Translations under genes and position numbers: made by a program
Part shown: piece by piece, positions 33,488 to 47,301 of the stretch
Layout of the letters: every line of letters begins with the position of its first letter
Position numbering within the stretch: position 1 is the stretch's first letter
Notes under the pieces: generated by a model
Databases searched by the model: none
Told to the model about the DNA's origin: nothing
The model's input: only the letters and a program-made list of their open reading frames with translations
Source: Marasmius tenuissimus
Lineage: Eukaryota > Basidiomycota > Agaricomycetes > Agaricales > Marasmiaceae
Direction: 5' to 3'
DNA length: 64,000 nucleotides
Assembly (NCBI GenBank): GCA_029532415.1
Contig: JAQOTA010000047.1
Location: 3,038,001 to 3,102,000 of the forward strand

Positions 33488-35100
33488 GGTAAACAATGGT
33501 GAAGAGTCTGGGGCATGGGGGGTTGACGAAGGACTCAACGGGTTTACCTGGGTAATATGTACTAGGAACCACGTTGGTAACATGTGTTGGGCCAAAATAA
33601 CGCACCGCAGAATGCGCTGATCATGATGTTGCACAAATGACTGCTGTGGCTCCTGAGTCGACCGTCCTGTTCGTCTCCCTACCTTCTTTCCCACCATGGT
33701 CAAGCCAATGAGCTGTATGTTATACGTTGTTCATCAACCCAGAGTCCAGATCAATAAATACGACATTTTCACGCCCGAGGCGCTACCGATCCCGCAGCAA
33801 TCTGATATGAAACCTTCATTAACATGCTGTTGGGCGTCAGCGCTTCAGTTTCACCTCCAAGTGATTGCGGAAATGAAAAGCACTTATACCGAGAGCACGC
33901 CTTCCCCTCGAGTCCGTGCTCAAGATTGCTCCAACAGCATCCGAGTTATGGAGATTTCCATACGGAGGGGGCCATCCCTTGAGTCAGATCTGGGGTTGAC
34001 AGAGCGCCTATTGAGAGATCATGGTCAGTACAATGTGGATGAAAGGAACGCCAGTGGGGAAAAACTCACCGCTCAAAAGGTACAAGGTATCAGGAAAAAA
34101 TACGAACAATTTCATCTTGAAAATTGCGAAAGGAATGGAGTAGGTCAGAGTTAAGTACAGGTCCACCGGAATGTATTCGATCTGCTTGTCCGTGTACCCA
34201 TATACTCGGCAGATCTGGTGAACCATCAGCTGTACTGTGCAATAGTTTTGAGTTTGCTCGATCCCGTGATGATACTCACAATACGCGAATTGTTTGATTA
34301 GAGGTCGCTACTTACTGGTGAACAACCGTTCAGAACGTTACCGAAGCTTGGGTGTCTATATGAAACGAGCTAGAAGGTAGAACACTTGCAATTCAGAGGC
34401 GGTGATCTCCCGACCGATGTGATAATGCGGTATTTCTCGAGACCAAAAAATCGTTTGCTGCAGATTCTAAGTAGCAAGATATCGTTAGGTCAAGACCAAA
34501 CGAGATAAAGAAATGAATGTACCTGTCACCTTTCAAATAGTACCATGGAATAAGCTATATTCTATAAGACAATCTGGCATTGAAAGTCTATTGGAGTCGC
34601 CGATACATTTGGAAATATTCAGACAGATCTGTACAGCACCAGCAGCGACCAAATCGCCGCTTCAAGAATCCTTGAACGCGGTCAATTGAGACTGCAGTGA
34701 AGATATAAATTAGGATGTTGACTCGCCAGGATACTTGTACTTGCCCTACTCGTAGAATCGGTCGCTTGATGGACAAAGAATAAAGGCTTGAAGGCACTAA
34801 AGCAGTCACTTCGCAAAATCAACGAGATTCGAGGGATTATTGGGTTAGCTCGAACCGAGCTTCAGGCGGTTAATTTAAGGACTTACCGCACTATTTAAGC
34901 TGATAGAATATCATACACCCAAACTTGATGTCCTCGAGGTCATTTGCGGCGAAAAATGACCGGAACAAGTAGAGATGGTGGTGGTTGCAGGAAGAGGTGC
35001 ACCGGTCTGAGTCCGGGCGCTCGTTCACTTCAACCTTTCAAATTTTCACCTCTCACCTCGACTTCCATGTCAATTTGGAGCCCACTGCCTCAACTCAGGT
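33488..35100. repeat. 5' flank of gene C, upstream repeat
   Basis: It has the landmarks of the other flanks (GATCCCGCAGCAATCTGATA near 33790, TTAACATGCTGTTGGGCGTC) and is closest to the flank of gene B beyond 34090. The minus strand at 34588-34809 encodes IFTAVSIDRVQGFLKRRF followed by GRCWCC; the flank of B has a matching but frame-shifted peptide. This points to a decayed minus-strand gene duplicated with the block, but I cannot assemble it. Confidence 0.65.
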
Positions 35101-36270
35101 TCGTATTCAATATTGATTGCTCCCACACTCTGGGGTCCTTAGCGAGCTTTCCCTGATGCAATGACGACTACCTATACCTCTGAGTCTACGTCGAATTCGT
35201 CTGGTATTTGGCTGTACTGGGTTTTCTCGGCAGGTTACTGTCACTTTACCTCGCCATTGCGGTACTATGTTTTCTATAGGCTTTTCCTTGTCCTTGAATT
35301 ATACTCCATCAACTGAAGCTCAAGAATCGTGTTTTCAACCGCACTAGGACGAACCTTACCATCAAGATGCATGTACACTCAACCTACGAATAACGCTGGC
35401 ATAACCACCAACTACTGTTTTGACCTTTGTTCTGGATATCTCTTCTCTTTGTGCGTCGGGTCTGCGGATTATATCTTCGGTCGTTTGGAGTACGAAGATC
35501 TGCAAACTGAGATGATAATTATGGTGAACAGGCTTTTAGTTATGTCGGACGGGAGAAAGCGGCCAGTGAGGCTCAAACACAACGACTGAATGTGACACTA
35601 ACATGCATCGTATCATCGAGGAGAGCGAGGAAAGTATGGCTATTTCTGCAAGAGCGAATGAACGGCGCGAAAATGGATCTGGGGCTGGCAGAGGTACGTC
35701 CTTAAATACTTATGCTGTTTATCCTCACAGCGGCGATTGTGTTACTTATTTTGCCAGTGAGCGACCCAAGCCAATGGGCACAAATGAACCCCTCGAAGCG
35801 TTCAGAATGTATACTGGAGTTTCCTTGCGGGTATAACTCGTCTTCTACGCATTTCACACGTATTAAAACCGTTTCTTCCATAGTCAGAGTTCATCTACTT
35901 ACACCTGAGCCCGTTGCCAACTCTATTGTGCGATAGTACGAGAAGCGTCCTGCTCACAAAGTCCCTATAGCATGGCAGATATGAGATCGAAGTATTCTTG
36001 GCGTGTGCTTAAAGACGTGGTCGGGTGTCGAGGTGGAAGTTCCACCTCAAAACCCGACCCAAAACCCACGTCAGTCCCGAATACTCCTTTAATGGCTTAC
36101 TCACGCTTCTCTTATCTCGCATCACAGCTCTGCTGGATTCGACCTCAGTCTCGTGATTCGGTTGTCCTAGTTTGATTAGGGCGCTAAAATCGAGGATTCA
36201 GACTCTAATGCGGAATGGGGTTGACCGACTACTACATGTTTTTCTTTCACTCACCTGGATATTTCACGGA
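35101..36270. other. Spacer with possible exon fragments
   Basis: Plus-strand frames at 35160 (ATG, serine and threonine-rich, then a hydrophobic stretch), 35329-35589 and 35603-35836 could be exons of one small membrane protein. A GTACGTCC donor near 35694 and a CTCACAG acceptor near 35729 give a frame rich in serine. I recognise no domain and the joins are not unique. The gene call is not supported. Confidence 0.25.
36015..36071. repeat. Long imperfect hairpin
   Basis: GAGGTGGAA and TTCCACCTC are separated by one base and enclosed by GTCGGGT and ACCCGAC, then by ACGTGG and CCACGT. The stack gives a strong foldback in DNA or RNA. It lies in no assigned gene and has no obvious target duplication. 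Confidence 0.7.
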
Positions 36271-36765
36271 CTAACCACTCGGAACAGATGTTGGCCAATT
36301 GGCTACCGCTTCCTTACCACTCCCGTCTCTGATTCCTCCCGCGATGTACCGCCGAGCTCACATTTCTGAGTGTAAAAGCAGGAAATGAGTAATATTGGAA
36401 GCCAGGCGCGTGTCATATGTGGAATTCTCTCCTTATCGGTTCACTCATCGCAAATATCTCCCTCGCAGGGTTAATATATTTTCAAGATGGGATTTATTAA
36501 CCGAACCTGCAACCATCCGCACCACCCGACATCTCGATAAATTCTAGAGTCGACTCACAGGCAAGGATGCGCATCCTCCCTCTGGACACTTGTTATTTGC
36601 CCGCTTATAATTGGACAATAGCGTGACCGAAGGTGTTGATATGCACCTGCTGTCTCACCGGGAACCTGGCACATGAATGTATTGAAACGGTCGACAAAGA
36701 CGTCGAGCTCACCGACGTTGGGAAGACAGAAACTTACAAATGCATGGTGGTCATCGGTGAGTTAC
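36271..36765. repeat. Segmental duplication, copy 2 (partner 9-515)
   Basis: It aligns with the start of the window, with shared GGCAAGGATGCG and TTGGACAATAGCGTGA. It ends near a possible splice donor (MVVI then GTGAGT) that is similar in both copies. It lies to the left of gene D as copy 1 lies to the left of gene A. Confidence 0.75.
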
Positions 36766-38201
36766 GATTTGACATTGGATGAGGGTTTCGCAAATGAGAT
36801 TGAGGACAACCAAATAATTGACCGAGCACCAGACTTGCCTATTCCCAACCTCTAGGCTTCCACCGTAGTCGCCATTTTCGGATGTCGTGAAGATCTGGAC
36901 AACCTTACTCATGTATTACCTTCAATTTTTCAACGCCACTTTGACACACAAACGAACCCAATATCAATTTACAGCTCGCTGTGAGTTTGCATGCTCCGGC
37001 AATGGAAGCTAGCCACCCTTCCTTTGAATACATCATCAACGTGAAGGTTATCGAACAATGATTCATCATAAATGGGGTCATGTGCTTCATCTATTCGCCA
37101 TAGTGAGTACAAATTCGTTGTATTCTTCGTACTCATGACTTATTCGAATCTCGCTCGGAGGAGTTATCAGAGACGGCAAACCAATCGTCAGTTCCTCCGA
37201 CCCAGAGTTGCAGCTGGGACAGAATCTTCGAGCAGATCAACAAATGTGTCGGGCTCAGGCTACAAACGAAACCCTGACGATGAGTATGGTCGAGGACCTT
37301 CTGAATGTTGAATTCCATGTTGACAGTTTGGAACAAACTTGTGAACTATTGCCTATAGGGTCTGAACTCAGAGCAGCATTAAGCAAGCACTCATGGACAT
37401 GTTTTCACCACAAGTCACTGAATTTTCTCGATGTCTCTAGATACAACTCTTATCTCGACCACCAGCATCACCCGTACTTACCAACCCGCGACTAACCCTA
37501 CTCCGGACATATTTAAGTGCAAAGACACAACCTCTACTGTCTAAACTCACCAGTCCATCTCTTTCACGGCGACTCTAGCCGACGGATTGACAAACTCACC
37601 CACCCATTGGCTCGGGTTCGTAGTGTTAATGCTGGTGCCATGGTCAATGCCGAGATTCAACAAGGTGTTGGGGCATTACAACGACTGACAGGTACCTACG
37701 GCGATGGGGATAGGCATATCCGGAACCCGGAGCAAGCAAAATGGTTATCCGACTGCTACATTGGCCAATTGTTCTGGCTTGTTGCTGGGTTTGACAATCT
37801 TACCGTCTGATATTGTACGTTCTCTGTTTCTATTGTACCTCTTCAAGATAGAATCAAGTAATACTTTCTGGCTCATTTGCGGGCAATCTGCCGAGATGGG
37901 CTCTGAGTCGATTGAACTGTAGAATAAGTTTTGAGTGTCCTAGAGGAATAGAACATGTAGAACGCGACAGTATCGAGATGGTATCAGGTATTCAACGAAA
38001 TTACATATCATAAAATGGATAAATTTAATACACTTAATAGCTAGGGTTCAGGGGAAACAATATGAATAAGGAGGAGTAAGGTGTCATTGATATTCGGGAC
38101 CCATAATCACCCCCCGACGGCGGGATCCCCTGGCTTCTCTACTGTAGATAAGTTGTACCAACTGCTCTGCATCCGCCGTATCCTGGTGCCCCCAGTGGAC
38201 T
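36766..38201. other. Spacer left of gene D
   Basis: Plus-strand frames at 37208-37495 and 37517-37810 (the latter with MVNAEIQQGVGALQRLTGTY) are open and could be exons, but there is no domain and no paralogue in the window. The last 300 bases before gene D have no sizeable frame and no match to the 3' flanks of A or E. Confidence 0.3.
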
Positions 38202-40735
38202 CTACGCGATTGTCAACCGTTGAAACAGGGCACACAGCTCCTCGACATTGGGATCGTCGACACTAGTAAGTGGGCTGTCGCAATCATCGACGACTTCTTC
38301 AAGATCCTCAGGCAAAGTGGATGGTACCATCGTCGGCTGGACAGTCGGATAGAGCTTGTAGTTGTTGGATGAAGTTACAGTAGTGTGCTGGGAGATTCTC
38401 GAGCTGAGATGGTCGCTGGTGTCAAGCATCTCAACCCCGGAGTACGAGCTTCCTCGACGATACTCATCACTATTATGACGAAAGGCCTACGAACAAGCTC
38501 TTATGTCAGTTTAACATACCGGAAGAGCCAGTCGAGGACGTACCTGATCCAGATATCCTTGGGTACTGGTTGTACCGAGCCCAGATCTTGTGTCAACTAT
38601 CCAGCATTGCCCGTTGGCAGCGTTTCGATTTGTTTTTGCGCTATATTCTGCCGACAAATTGTGGGTACTGATACCAGTACCGAAACTTGAGTTTTTCTCT
38701 GGTCCTTGCATGGTTGATCGGTATTCTGGATCGATGCCGACGACAGATTTATCGAGATCGGTATAGCCCTCGAGACACGCAGAGGTTTGGCCTGTACAAA
38801 GAGATTACAGGATGAATAGACGGTTGAGGATTGAGCCCACCTTTGCAAACATCGTCGAATCGGTCGTCGTCGTTCTGAGGTTGGAAGATATGGCGATATC
38901 CGAGGTGTCGTGCAAAGTCGGTGGTTGTTGGGTCGAAACCTCGAAGGAGTTGATAATGATGGAGGGATTTGTAGTGGTCAGTGGACCAAGAGAATGATTT
39001 GGAGCCCCAATCATTGAAGTACAGGTTGAAAGGAAGGCCGAGGTTGTGACATGTCTCGGGTGAGAGCTGTGAATGGCCATCTTCGTGGAAGGACCAGTGG
39101 TGGAGGGAGGAAGTGTTTCCAGCGAGGAGAGCGGGGGTAGGTGGATGCAAAAAAAGATAGACTGGCTGCTGGTGTCGTTGCCGGCACTTGGATGAGGATG
39201 GATCGATGTTTCCTTCCAACCACACGTCACGATAGACGAGTTCTGGGTGATGTTAGCCGGTGGAAGGGGGGAAGGGAATCGAGGACGCACTGAAACCCTC
39301 TCGATCATCCTCTAACAAAACTCCTTGAGCATGAAAAACACTCGCTGCTTGCAAAAGCCAGGCCTTGCTCGCGTCCAACTCCAACCAAATCTCTCCATCT
39401 CCATCGAGTCGGAATCTATTCGTGGGTTCAGATAGAGCAGCCTATGATTTTTTAGGAACTCACCTTGTTCATCCATTCTCCAAACATGTCCGCTCTACGA
39501 GATTATCCCACTGACTCCCCCAGGCATTATTGGCGATGGCGATGGGGGTTTTGGTTCGAGTCGAAACCACGGTCGGCTGATCAACCCGTTCAGGCACATC
39601 TTCGTCATTCCCAGCGTAATACATTGCGTGCATAAACGCGTCATCGGCTTCCTTTGACTTGTGACTCGCCAAGAAGCGCACAAGAACCTCTTCCTGGAGA
39701 AGTTCGGCGGTTGGAGGTAGGTCCTTGAATTCAAACTTACCCGCAGGGATCTGTGAATGTGGCCCCTCCGGACCACGGCAGATCACTCCCCTGCTAGAAT
39801 CCATCCACAATTCTTCGTCGTCACAACCCAGTTGCATCTATAAATGTATTATTGACCTGTTCAATTATGCTACAATGGCTACTTACACGCAAACTTTCGA
39901 GATACCTCAGACCCAACTGCCCCACATTTTCCTTGAATTGCGCAAGTGGTAAAAGATCTGGATGAAGATACCTAATTAGCACCGGGACTACAATGAATGC
40001 ACAAATTCTTACTGTGCCAAAGGACCATCGACGGAATCGTTCCATTGTGAATCGCAAAGATTTGGGACGCCCCGGTGAACCTGAAAAATATTCATCATGC
40101 AAGTGGATTTTGGGTTTGGCTTGACGTACTGCGTCCTGGAATACTTGAGAAATTCCCACTCGAATACCTAGTGTTACAAGGACAACTTGAATCTCATCCA
40201 TTCGGCACAACACGCACAACTCACCTTCCGGGCATCTCGCCCGCTGTAAGTCACCGCCGTAAACTCGCCCTCCACTCCAATCACCTTTGCGGTACAAAAT
40301 GTCCTGGTCACTGCCTGCTCGCACGCCTCACACTGACAGCCCTCAACACCACCATCAACCTGGCAAATAGTCCGAATTTTGTACATATCACCGCGTTTGA
40401 TATTCCGGAACTTTGTACCGGGTCAGGTTAATCGTTATACTCGATAGCTCAAGATACTGAAAACTCACATCGTCAAACTCGGTGTGCTCCTTCTCTTCTC
40501 GCTGAACAATATGATTGATCTGATTGCCATTGACTTGAACAGTCGCTATTGTCCTCGAACTGGTTGCCTCAGTTACTGATCTGAAGCCGCTTGCGAGGGG
40601 GGAACTTGAGGCTGATGTTGCTTCAGAAACTTGGGAGATTCGTTGGCGGTAGTAGTTGTTTTGATCACCCTGTACAATGCTGAAGTTACCACCATCAATT
40701 ACAAAGTTTTGTGCGTTGGGGAAGAAGGTAGACAT
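38202..40735 (-). CDS. Gene D: family member with a unique C-terminal exon
   Basis: Exon 1 is 40469-40735 (89 codons, MSTFFPNAQNF). Exon 2 carries GCQCEACEQ and EGEFTAVTYSGRDARK. Exons 3-5 give FEWEFLKYSRTQ, GTIPSMVLWH and LLPLAQF; exon 6 lies near 39490-39837 and has ELWMDSSRGVICRGP. Exon 8 contains FDPTTTDFARHLGYRHIF. Exon 9 ends GYLDQ at 38544, and exon 10 is 38202-38486 (94 codons plus stop). Exon 10 is acidic at its end (PEDLEEVVDDCDS) and unlike the last exons of the A/B/E and C/F genes. All exons are open, so this copy looks intact. The segment 39954-40171 is almost identical to gene A, introns included, while its flanks are more diverged. The function is unknown. Confidence 0.8.
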
Positions 40736-42060
40736 GGTAAACAATAGTGAAGAGTCTGGGGGATGGGGGGTTGACAAAGGACTCGGCGAGTTTACCTGCG
40801 TGATATGTACGGGTTAACACGTTGATGACATGTGTTGAGCAAAAATAATACGCCATACCATGAACATGCGTCAACCTTGACGTTAATGAATGAATGACCT
40901 GAGGTGGCCTCCGTAGTCAAAGGAACGGTGTTGTTCATCCCCTCTTCTCGTCCTCCTCCCGATTCTCTTCAGCCCGTGGGGTTGTATGTTATCTTTTTGT
41001 TCGCAAACCAGGAGTCTAGGTCAGTAAGTACCAGATTTCCCGAGCTTATGCCAGCGCTACCAATCCCGCAGTCCCTGATATGAAACCTACATCAACATGC
41101 TGTCAAGCGTCGGCGCTTCAGTCTCACTTCCAAGTCATCACGGAAATGAAAAGCCCTCACGCCGAGGGCACGACTTCTCCTCGAGTTTGTGCTCAAGATT
41201 GCTTCAACAGCATCCGAGTTATGGAGATTTCCATCCGGAGGGGGCCATCGCTCGAGTCAGATCTGGGGTTGATAGGGCAAATGAGAGTACCAGGGCGCCT
41301 ATTGGGAGATCGCAGCCAATACAGCATGAATGAACGGTACACTGGTGGGAAAAGAGCTCACTGGTCGACACACGCAAGTTATTACGACCGAGCACGAGTG
41401 ATTCAATGTTGGAAATTATGAAGGTACCGCTGGAAGGGATCAAGGAGATCAGTGAATCACTCACAAAGAACGGAAGATTGGGATCGGATCTCATACCATT
41501 GACAAGACTGATAGGAAAGACGGCAGACCATGTCCTCGATACTCGTTAGGCATGGAGGGAGGAAGATATACTGACACTTAGAAAGAGATCAAAGAGGGTT
41601 CCAAAGCTTACCATTTAATATCCCTGTCCGCAGACCTGAATACTGGGCAGATCTGACAACACGAAGCACGTTTCTCGGCCGCACCGCGTAACGGCTCGGT
41701 ATAAACCCTCGACTCCGGTAGCTAGTTGCACCTATAACCCATTGAAAACGGCGAATTTTTTATTGGAACTCGTCACTTACCGCTCAATAGCCGTTCAGAA
41801 CGTTTTTGAAGCTTCAGTGTACATGCCTACTTCAAAACGAGCAAGATACGACACTCTCAATCTGAGATCATTGGACCCGTACTTGCAACAAAGTTTTCCC
41901 AACAGAGATGCCAGCGCTGTATCCGTCGAGACAGAAAAGCTGAACCTACATGCCGTCCCCAAAATATCAACATAGCCGCCCAAGCCATCTTCCGTCAGCC
42001 GGTTTCGCACTTGAGGAGCATTAGGGCCGCCGGTACGTTTGAAAGCAATCAAACGGACCT
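40736..42060. repeat. 5' flank of gene D, upstream repeat
   Basis: It carries the common landmarks (CAATCCCGCAGTCCCTGATA near 41060, CATCAACATGCTGTCAAGCG) and a stretch with TTATGGAGATTTCCAT near 41220 shared with the flank of C. Beyond about 41430 it does not follow either the B/C or the A/E pattern. A frame at 41742-41975 (+) is open but unassigned. Confidence 0.6.
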
Positions 42061-44574
42061 ATACCTCATGAGCGGTGACAAATCTGTGCCGAAAAGCCCT
42101 GAACAAAGTCAATTGATTCCGCAATGAATATCGGGAGTTGAGCGCTCGTGTCAACCAAGATTTAAACTCTCATATCGGCTCCCATGTTGACTTGAAGTTC
42201 ACGAGCGTAATGGCTCCGACCGGCGCTCAGGCATCTAAAGTCGATTATCCTGAATACTTTACCGCTCCGCCTCCAGCCACATCGACTTTGCCTCAGCGGG
42301 CATACTCAAGTTTGTTGTTCGGTGCGGGATGTTTCACTACGCTCTTTTGTCTCTTGTAATCTGAACATTCGCACTTCTAGCGACTCGCAATGAATATTTA
42401 TCATTAGATGTCAAGATCATAAATATGGTTTGGATTCGCACCAAGAACATCCCCACGATTGTGGCGGATACACACGCCCAACCCGCAGTGTTCCCATTCC
42501 CTACAACCTTCCTCTTTGCTTGAGAGCTTGCTGGAATTTGGGTTTAAGCTGTGTGTCGGACCTTGACGAAGATAATGCCGGGATGTGACTTGAATATCTA
42601 AGATTCTTTTGAAAATTTTTGAACCAGACTCGTTCGACTCCGTCAATTCCATATCTTGGATACAAGGCCCACCCGATGCATAACATGCGATTTTGAGCAC
42701 ATAACCCAGGCTCACTTCGCTGGATACACGATTTCAATAATCCAATAGTTCATCCAATTGGAGCACGCTAGCTCGAACTCTATGCTGGCATGCCTCTTGT
42801 CGTTTCGGTATTGACGCGATAATCTGCCATCCGAGCCTCCCAAGGCTCTGTTTGGTTAGTTGACGCCATCGGAGACCCGATGGCCTCTGGTACACTTAGA
42901 TACGTTCTCGATCTTTTGCAAACAGCCTTGGTAAGACCTCACGTTTATCTTTATCAATAGCGCCGGTCGTGTCCTTTACAAGCTATAGCGTCAGTGGGAC
43001 AGCAGAATCCGGATCGATCTCTCTTTAAGCATACATCAAATGTACACAGTCCCTAGGCTGACACATCGTGCCCTGCGAGAAAGACCCGTGTTTTTCTCGT
43101 TCAACGCGTGTTGCAAGTGGATATTTAATGTTTGGATCTCTAACCCCACCTTCATTCGTTGCTAGCATGACAAACGTTTGAGTTAACTCGTGGGGATTTA
43201 TTATCAATGAATAGAGGAGCTCACGACACAGCGTTGGAGGTAGGCAGTCATATACGGCGCCCAGTTTCAAATCGGTGCTTTCCAGTGGTAACCCGAAGGA
43301 ACGAACGGCTTTGGGAGTCTTCAAGGTGCTCTAGCTGTATCTTTGGGAGGACATACAATAAACGGCAATGGGTGTGGGCGTTTATGATCGCCCGAGATGT
43401 GATTCTAGCTACTGTTTATTGGACATACCCTGGTGAACCACCGGGATCTCTAGATCAAGACATTCCTTGGTTGAAAAGGCTACCAGGAAGCCAAAATCTT
43501 GAAACCCAAGGATACAGAATAGTCTGGCCAAACGGTGGCTGGCTGGAGGCAGATCTGTGGGGTATATGCAACGGAATCACGGAATCATGACATTCTCGTA
43601 CACTCACCCATGCGAGCAGTGACATCGGAGACGCAAGGTTCCTGACTCGATCGGAGACATATCGCATATACACCGCTGATATCCCGACCGATCTCCCAAC
43701 AACAGATCTCCCAATTTGTTCCCAATGAATCGAGCCACTCTCTGTATCATATCCATCCCACGTTTTCACCCACTCTCAGCTAATAATAAGGGATGCGAAC
43801 GCACAAGTCTGTATCAGATCCAGTGGAAGCCACCCTAAAGCTGTGTACATGATCATGAATACATCTCAAAGACATTTCCGGCTGCATCCAATCCAACAAT
43901 GAGATCTAGCGGTCTAAGGGAGCCATAGTGGTAGATGCACGAAGTCAAGAGAAGGACGTACGATACCTTGATCAAGGTCTGCTATTCGATGCCAAACACC
44001 AACGTTGGTGGTCCTAGCTTCGAGAACAGAGAGAGCTGACAAAACTTGAGCACCAAAAACGTTCACAAGTCGAATTGCGTGGAGGTGAACTCGATACCAA
44101 GAAACAAAGCGCCCCCGCAATCGCAGGCATTCGTGAATACTGCCGCCGGCTAGCATGAGGTTCCGATATTCCTGCCGGTGGTATCACTAGTACAGGACCC
44201 GGGTACAGCCAGTTCACCGGGCAAGACCGTCTTTGTTTGAATGGTGTAGCCGCCGTCTACCAAACACCCGCCAAAATAATATGAGTACCTCCCGAAAACA
44301 ATTAATACTGAACGGACGAAAGCTCACCCATGTAGCGATACACCTCATGAACCCGTCTCTATATCGCTTACTTCGTCTTCCGGGACCGTAATTTATCTTG
44401 GGGTGGAGGTTAAGTCCACTGAGGTGGGTAACCAAGTATCCGTCATGCTATCAATTACATTAGTACCGAACAAACCGGAGAACGAAAGAAATTCACTCAC
44501 ACGACAACACAATTAATACACATCGGGCTCGCTATACTTGGTCCGTCTCCCAGTTTGAGATGGAGAATCTGGGC
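42061..44574. other. Spacer between genes D and E, no supported gene
   Basis: The longest frame is 43207-43590 (+, 127 codons, with VILATVYWTYPGEPPGSLDQ). A small plus-strand frame from an ATG at 42210 ends in a hydrophobic tail (SSLLFGAGCFTTLFCLL). On the minus strand near 44230 a reading VDGGYTIQTKTVLPGELAV looks coding-like. None has a recognised domain, a second copy or a convincing exon chain. Confidence 0.3.
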
Positions 44575-44737
44575 ATTAAGGTCACAAAACAACCTGAATA
44601 TGAACATAACTGATATCTAGGCAAACTAATAGCAAAGGTAAGGCGATGGTAAATTGAGTAGCATATTTATGCAGGGCATAACACGTTGGATACATATCAG
44701 AAGGAAAATCACGAAACTGTTCAAAACGCCAACCTCG
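44575..44737. repeat. 3' flank of gene E, shared with gene A
   Basis: It matches 2990-3172 downstream of gene A through AGGCGATG, CATATTTATGCAG and CAAAACGCCAACCTCGTCAA. This supports A and E as the closest pair at their 3' ends. Confidence 0.75.
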
Positions 44738-47301
44738 TCAAGCCAAATGAGCAGCTCCATCATCTTCAGACTGGGCCACCGTAGTCGAAACCGCCGTTTC
44801 GTTCGTCCTGATAAGGTGGTGTTGACCACGACGCGAGGCTGGGGCTTGATTGGTAGGGATCAACGACCTTAGCATTCCAGTGGCAGAGCTGTTGCCGAAC
44901 GAAGGCGATAGGACTTCCACCGAGTTATTAGAGGGGAGAAGCGTAGCTAGCCTCCGGGAGACAATAGAGATGGGGGCAAATGTTCGGGCTGGAGGTGGAT
45001 TTCTCCGTAGAAGGCATGAAACTGGATTGTTCGGGATTCTGGGAACGCTCTGGTGACGAGTATCCTAGGCATTGTTGTGAGAGAATACAACGTATACAAG
45101 GGTTTGTCAACATACCTGATCTAAGTACCTCTGATTCCCCGTTTCTCTGTTGGACTTCATTGTGTTGCTGGTCACAACATTGCACGAGATGGTGGCATGG
45201 ATGTAGGCTGGAGCATTGATTTTGATATATGATTCCACTACTGGGGTGTGGTCTCGCGCATTCGATGGAGATGAGACGTCTGAGTTGATGGTAGTGACAG
45301 CTTTGCTGAAGTCGATGGGGATCGCAAGACACGCAGAAACCTCATCTATACAAAGAGGTTAGAAGGTGGATAATTGATTGAGAGCTGGTTGCACCTTTGT
45401 GAACATCTTCAAACCGATCCGAGTCATCCACTGGACAGAAGATGTTGCCATATCCGAGATGTCGAGCAAAGTCGGCGGTGGTTGGGTCGAAACCTCGAAG
45501 GGTTTGGTACTGACGAATCAACTTGTAGCTGTCGGTACACCAAGAGTCGACGTTAAAGTAGTCACAGAAGGATAGTTGGACAGGAAGGCCGAGGTCGCAA
45601 CACAACTCGGGTGAAAGCTGAGGTTGGCCGTCTTCATGGAGAGACCAGTGGTGGGTGGAAGATATCTTGCGACCGAGGATGTTGGGGAGAGGTGAATAAA
45701 TGAAAAGGAAGATGGGTTGCTGGCGTCGCAATTGGCATTTGGAGGGGGATTCATTGAGGTAGCCGTCCAAAGACACGTAGGGATAGACGAGATCTGAGTG
45801 ATGTTTAGCGAATGGAAGGGGGGAAATGAAATGAGGATGCACTCAAACCCTCCTGATCATTCTCCAACGAAACCCCTCGAGCATGGAAAACACTCCACGC
45901 TTGCAAAAGCCAGGCCTTCTCTGCATCCATATTCAACCCCAATGAAAGCCTTCCATCTCCATCGAGTCGGAATCTGCTCGTGGATTTCAGACAGAGTGGC
46001 TTATGATTTTTGAGGAACTCACCTTGTCCACCCATGCTCCAAACACGTCCGCTCTACGAGATTGTCCTCCAAACTCCTCCAGACATTATTTGCGACGGCG
46101 ATGGGGGTTTCGGTTCGAGTTGAAAAGACGGTTGGCCGATCGACCCGTCCAGTCATGTCATACATCGAAGCGTAACACATTGCACGCATAAACGCGTCAT
46201 CGGCTTCCTTCGATTTGTGACTCGCCAAGAAGCGCGCGAGAACGTCTTCCTGGAGAAGTTCGGCAGTTGAAGGTAGGTCCTTGAATCGCAACGCACTGAA
46301 AAGGATATATGAATCTGGCCCCTTCGGACCACGGCAGACCACTCCTCGGGTAGGATCCATCCACATCTCCCCATAAGCACATTCCCAATCATCCTAGAGC
46401 TGTATTCAAAAACTGTCCAACTATGCTACAACAGCTACTTACATGCAATCTCCCAAGATACATCTGACTCAAAACCCCCGCATTTTCCAACAATTGCGCA
46501 AGCGGAACAAGGCCTGGACAAAAGCATCTAATCAGCTCCGGGACTCAGAGTATGACCACATATTCACCTACCATGCCAAAATACCATGGATGGAATCGTC
46601 CCTTTGTCAATTGCATATACCTGGGCGACATCGGGGAACCTAGAAATACAACACCCTCAATGTGAGTAGTTTTGGGTAGCCACTCGACGTACAATGATCC
46701 CGAAACCACATAAAACTCCGCCTCGAATGCCTAACAATCAAAAAAACTTTAGCCTCGGATTAACTGGAATAGGATGCAAACGTGCCTGGCGTGCATGTTG
46801 TCCCCTATAAGATACCACTGTAAACTCTCCCTCTACCCCAATCAGCTTTGCGGTACAAAAGGTTTTGACCACTTCGCCCGAGCACTGGCATCCTGTCCTC
46901 CACCAATGATCTTTGCAGGGCCCAAAAACCTGGCAAATGTTACGAAGCCTACATATGTCACCACGCTTGAGGTTTCGGAACTGTGTACAGATTCAGGCCT
47001 CTCTTCGATTCTTCATACAAAACCGACAACTCACATCATCGAATTCAGTATGTTCCTTCGCTTCTCGTTGGATAATTTGGTTGATCTGATCCCCACTGAT
47101 ATTCACAGTCGTTGTCATTGTCCTCGAGCTGGTCGCCTGAGTTATCGGTCCGAGGCCGCTCGCGGAGGGCGACCTTGAGGTTGACGTTTCGGAGACTTGG
47201 GAGATCTGTTGGCGGTAGTAATTGTTCTGATTGCCATGTACGATGCTGAACGTGCCGCCATCGATTGAGAAATCTCGTGCATTTGGGAAGAAGGTGGACA
47301 T
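44738..47301 (-). CDS. Gene E: family member, A/B/E C-terminal type
   Basis: The start is MSTFFPNARDF at 47301, with exon 1 at 47035-47301 (89 codons). Later landmarks are AFEAEFYVVSGSL, YAIDKGTIPSMVFWH, LVPLAQLLENAG, MWMDPTRGVVCRGP, PIAVANNVW and FDPTTADFARHLGYGNIF. The last exon begins near 45065 with a CCTAG acceptor, 3 bp from the CACGACAG site used in gene A, and keeps the same frame to TVAQSEDDGAAHLA. All exons look open. Compared with A, exon 6 has lost part of the NDEGVPE loop (it reads MYDMTGRVDRP). The C-terminal exon is rich in Ser, Pro and Arg. Overall this is the closest relative of A at the 3' end. The function is unknown. Confidence 0.78.

Noticed and set aside
36125..36150. 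Possible tRNA B-box on the minus strand (GGTCGAATCC)
   Set aside because: No A-box or foldable acceptor stem at the right distance; I found no convincing tRNA in the window.
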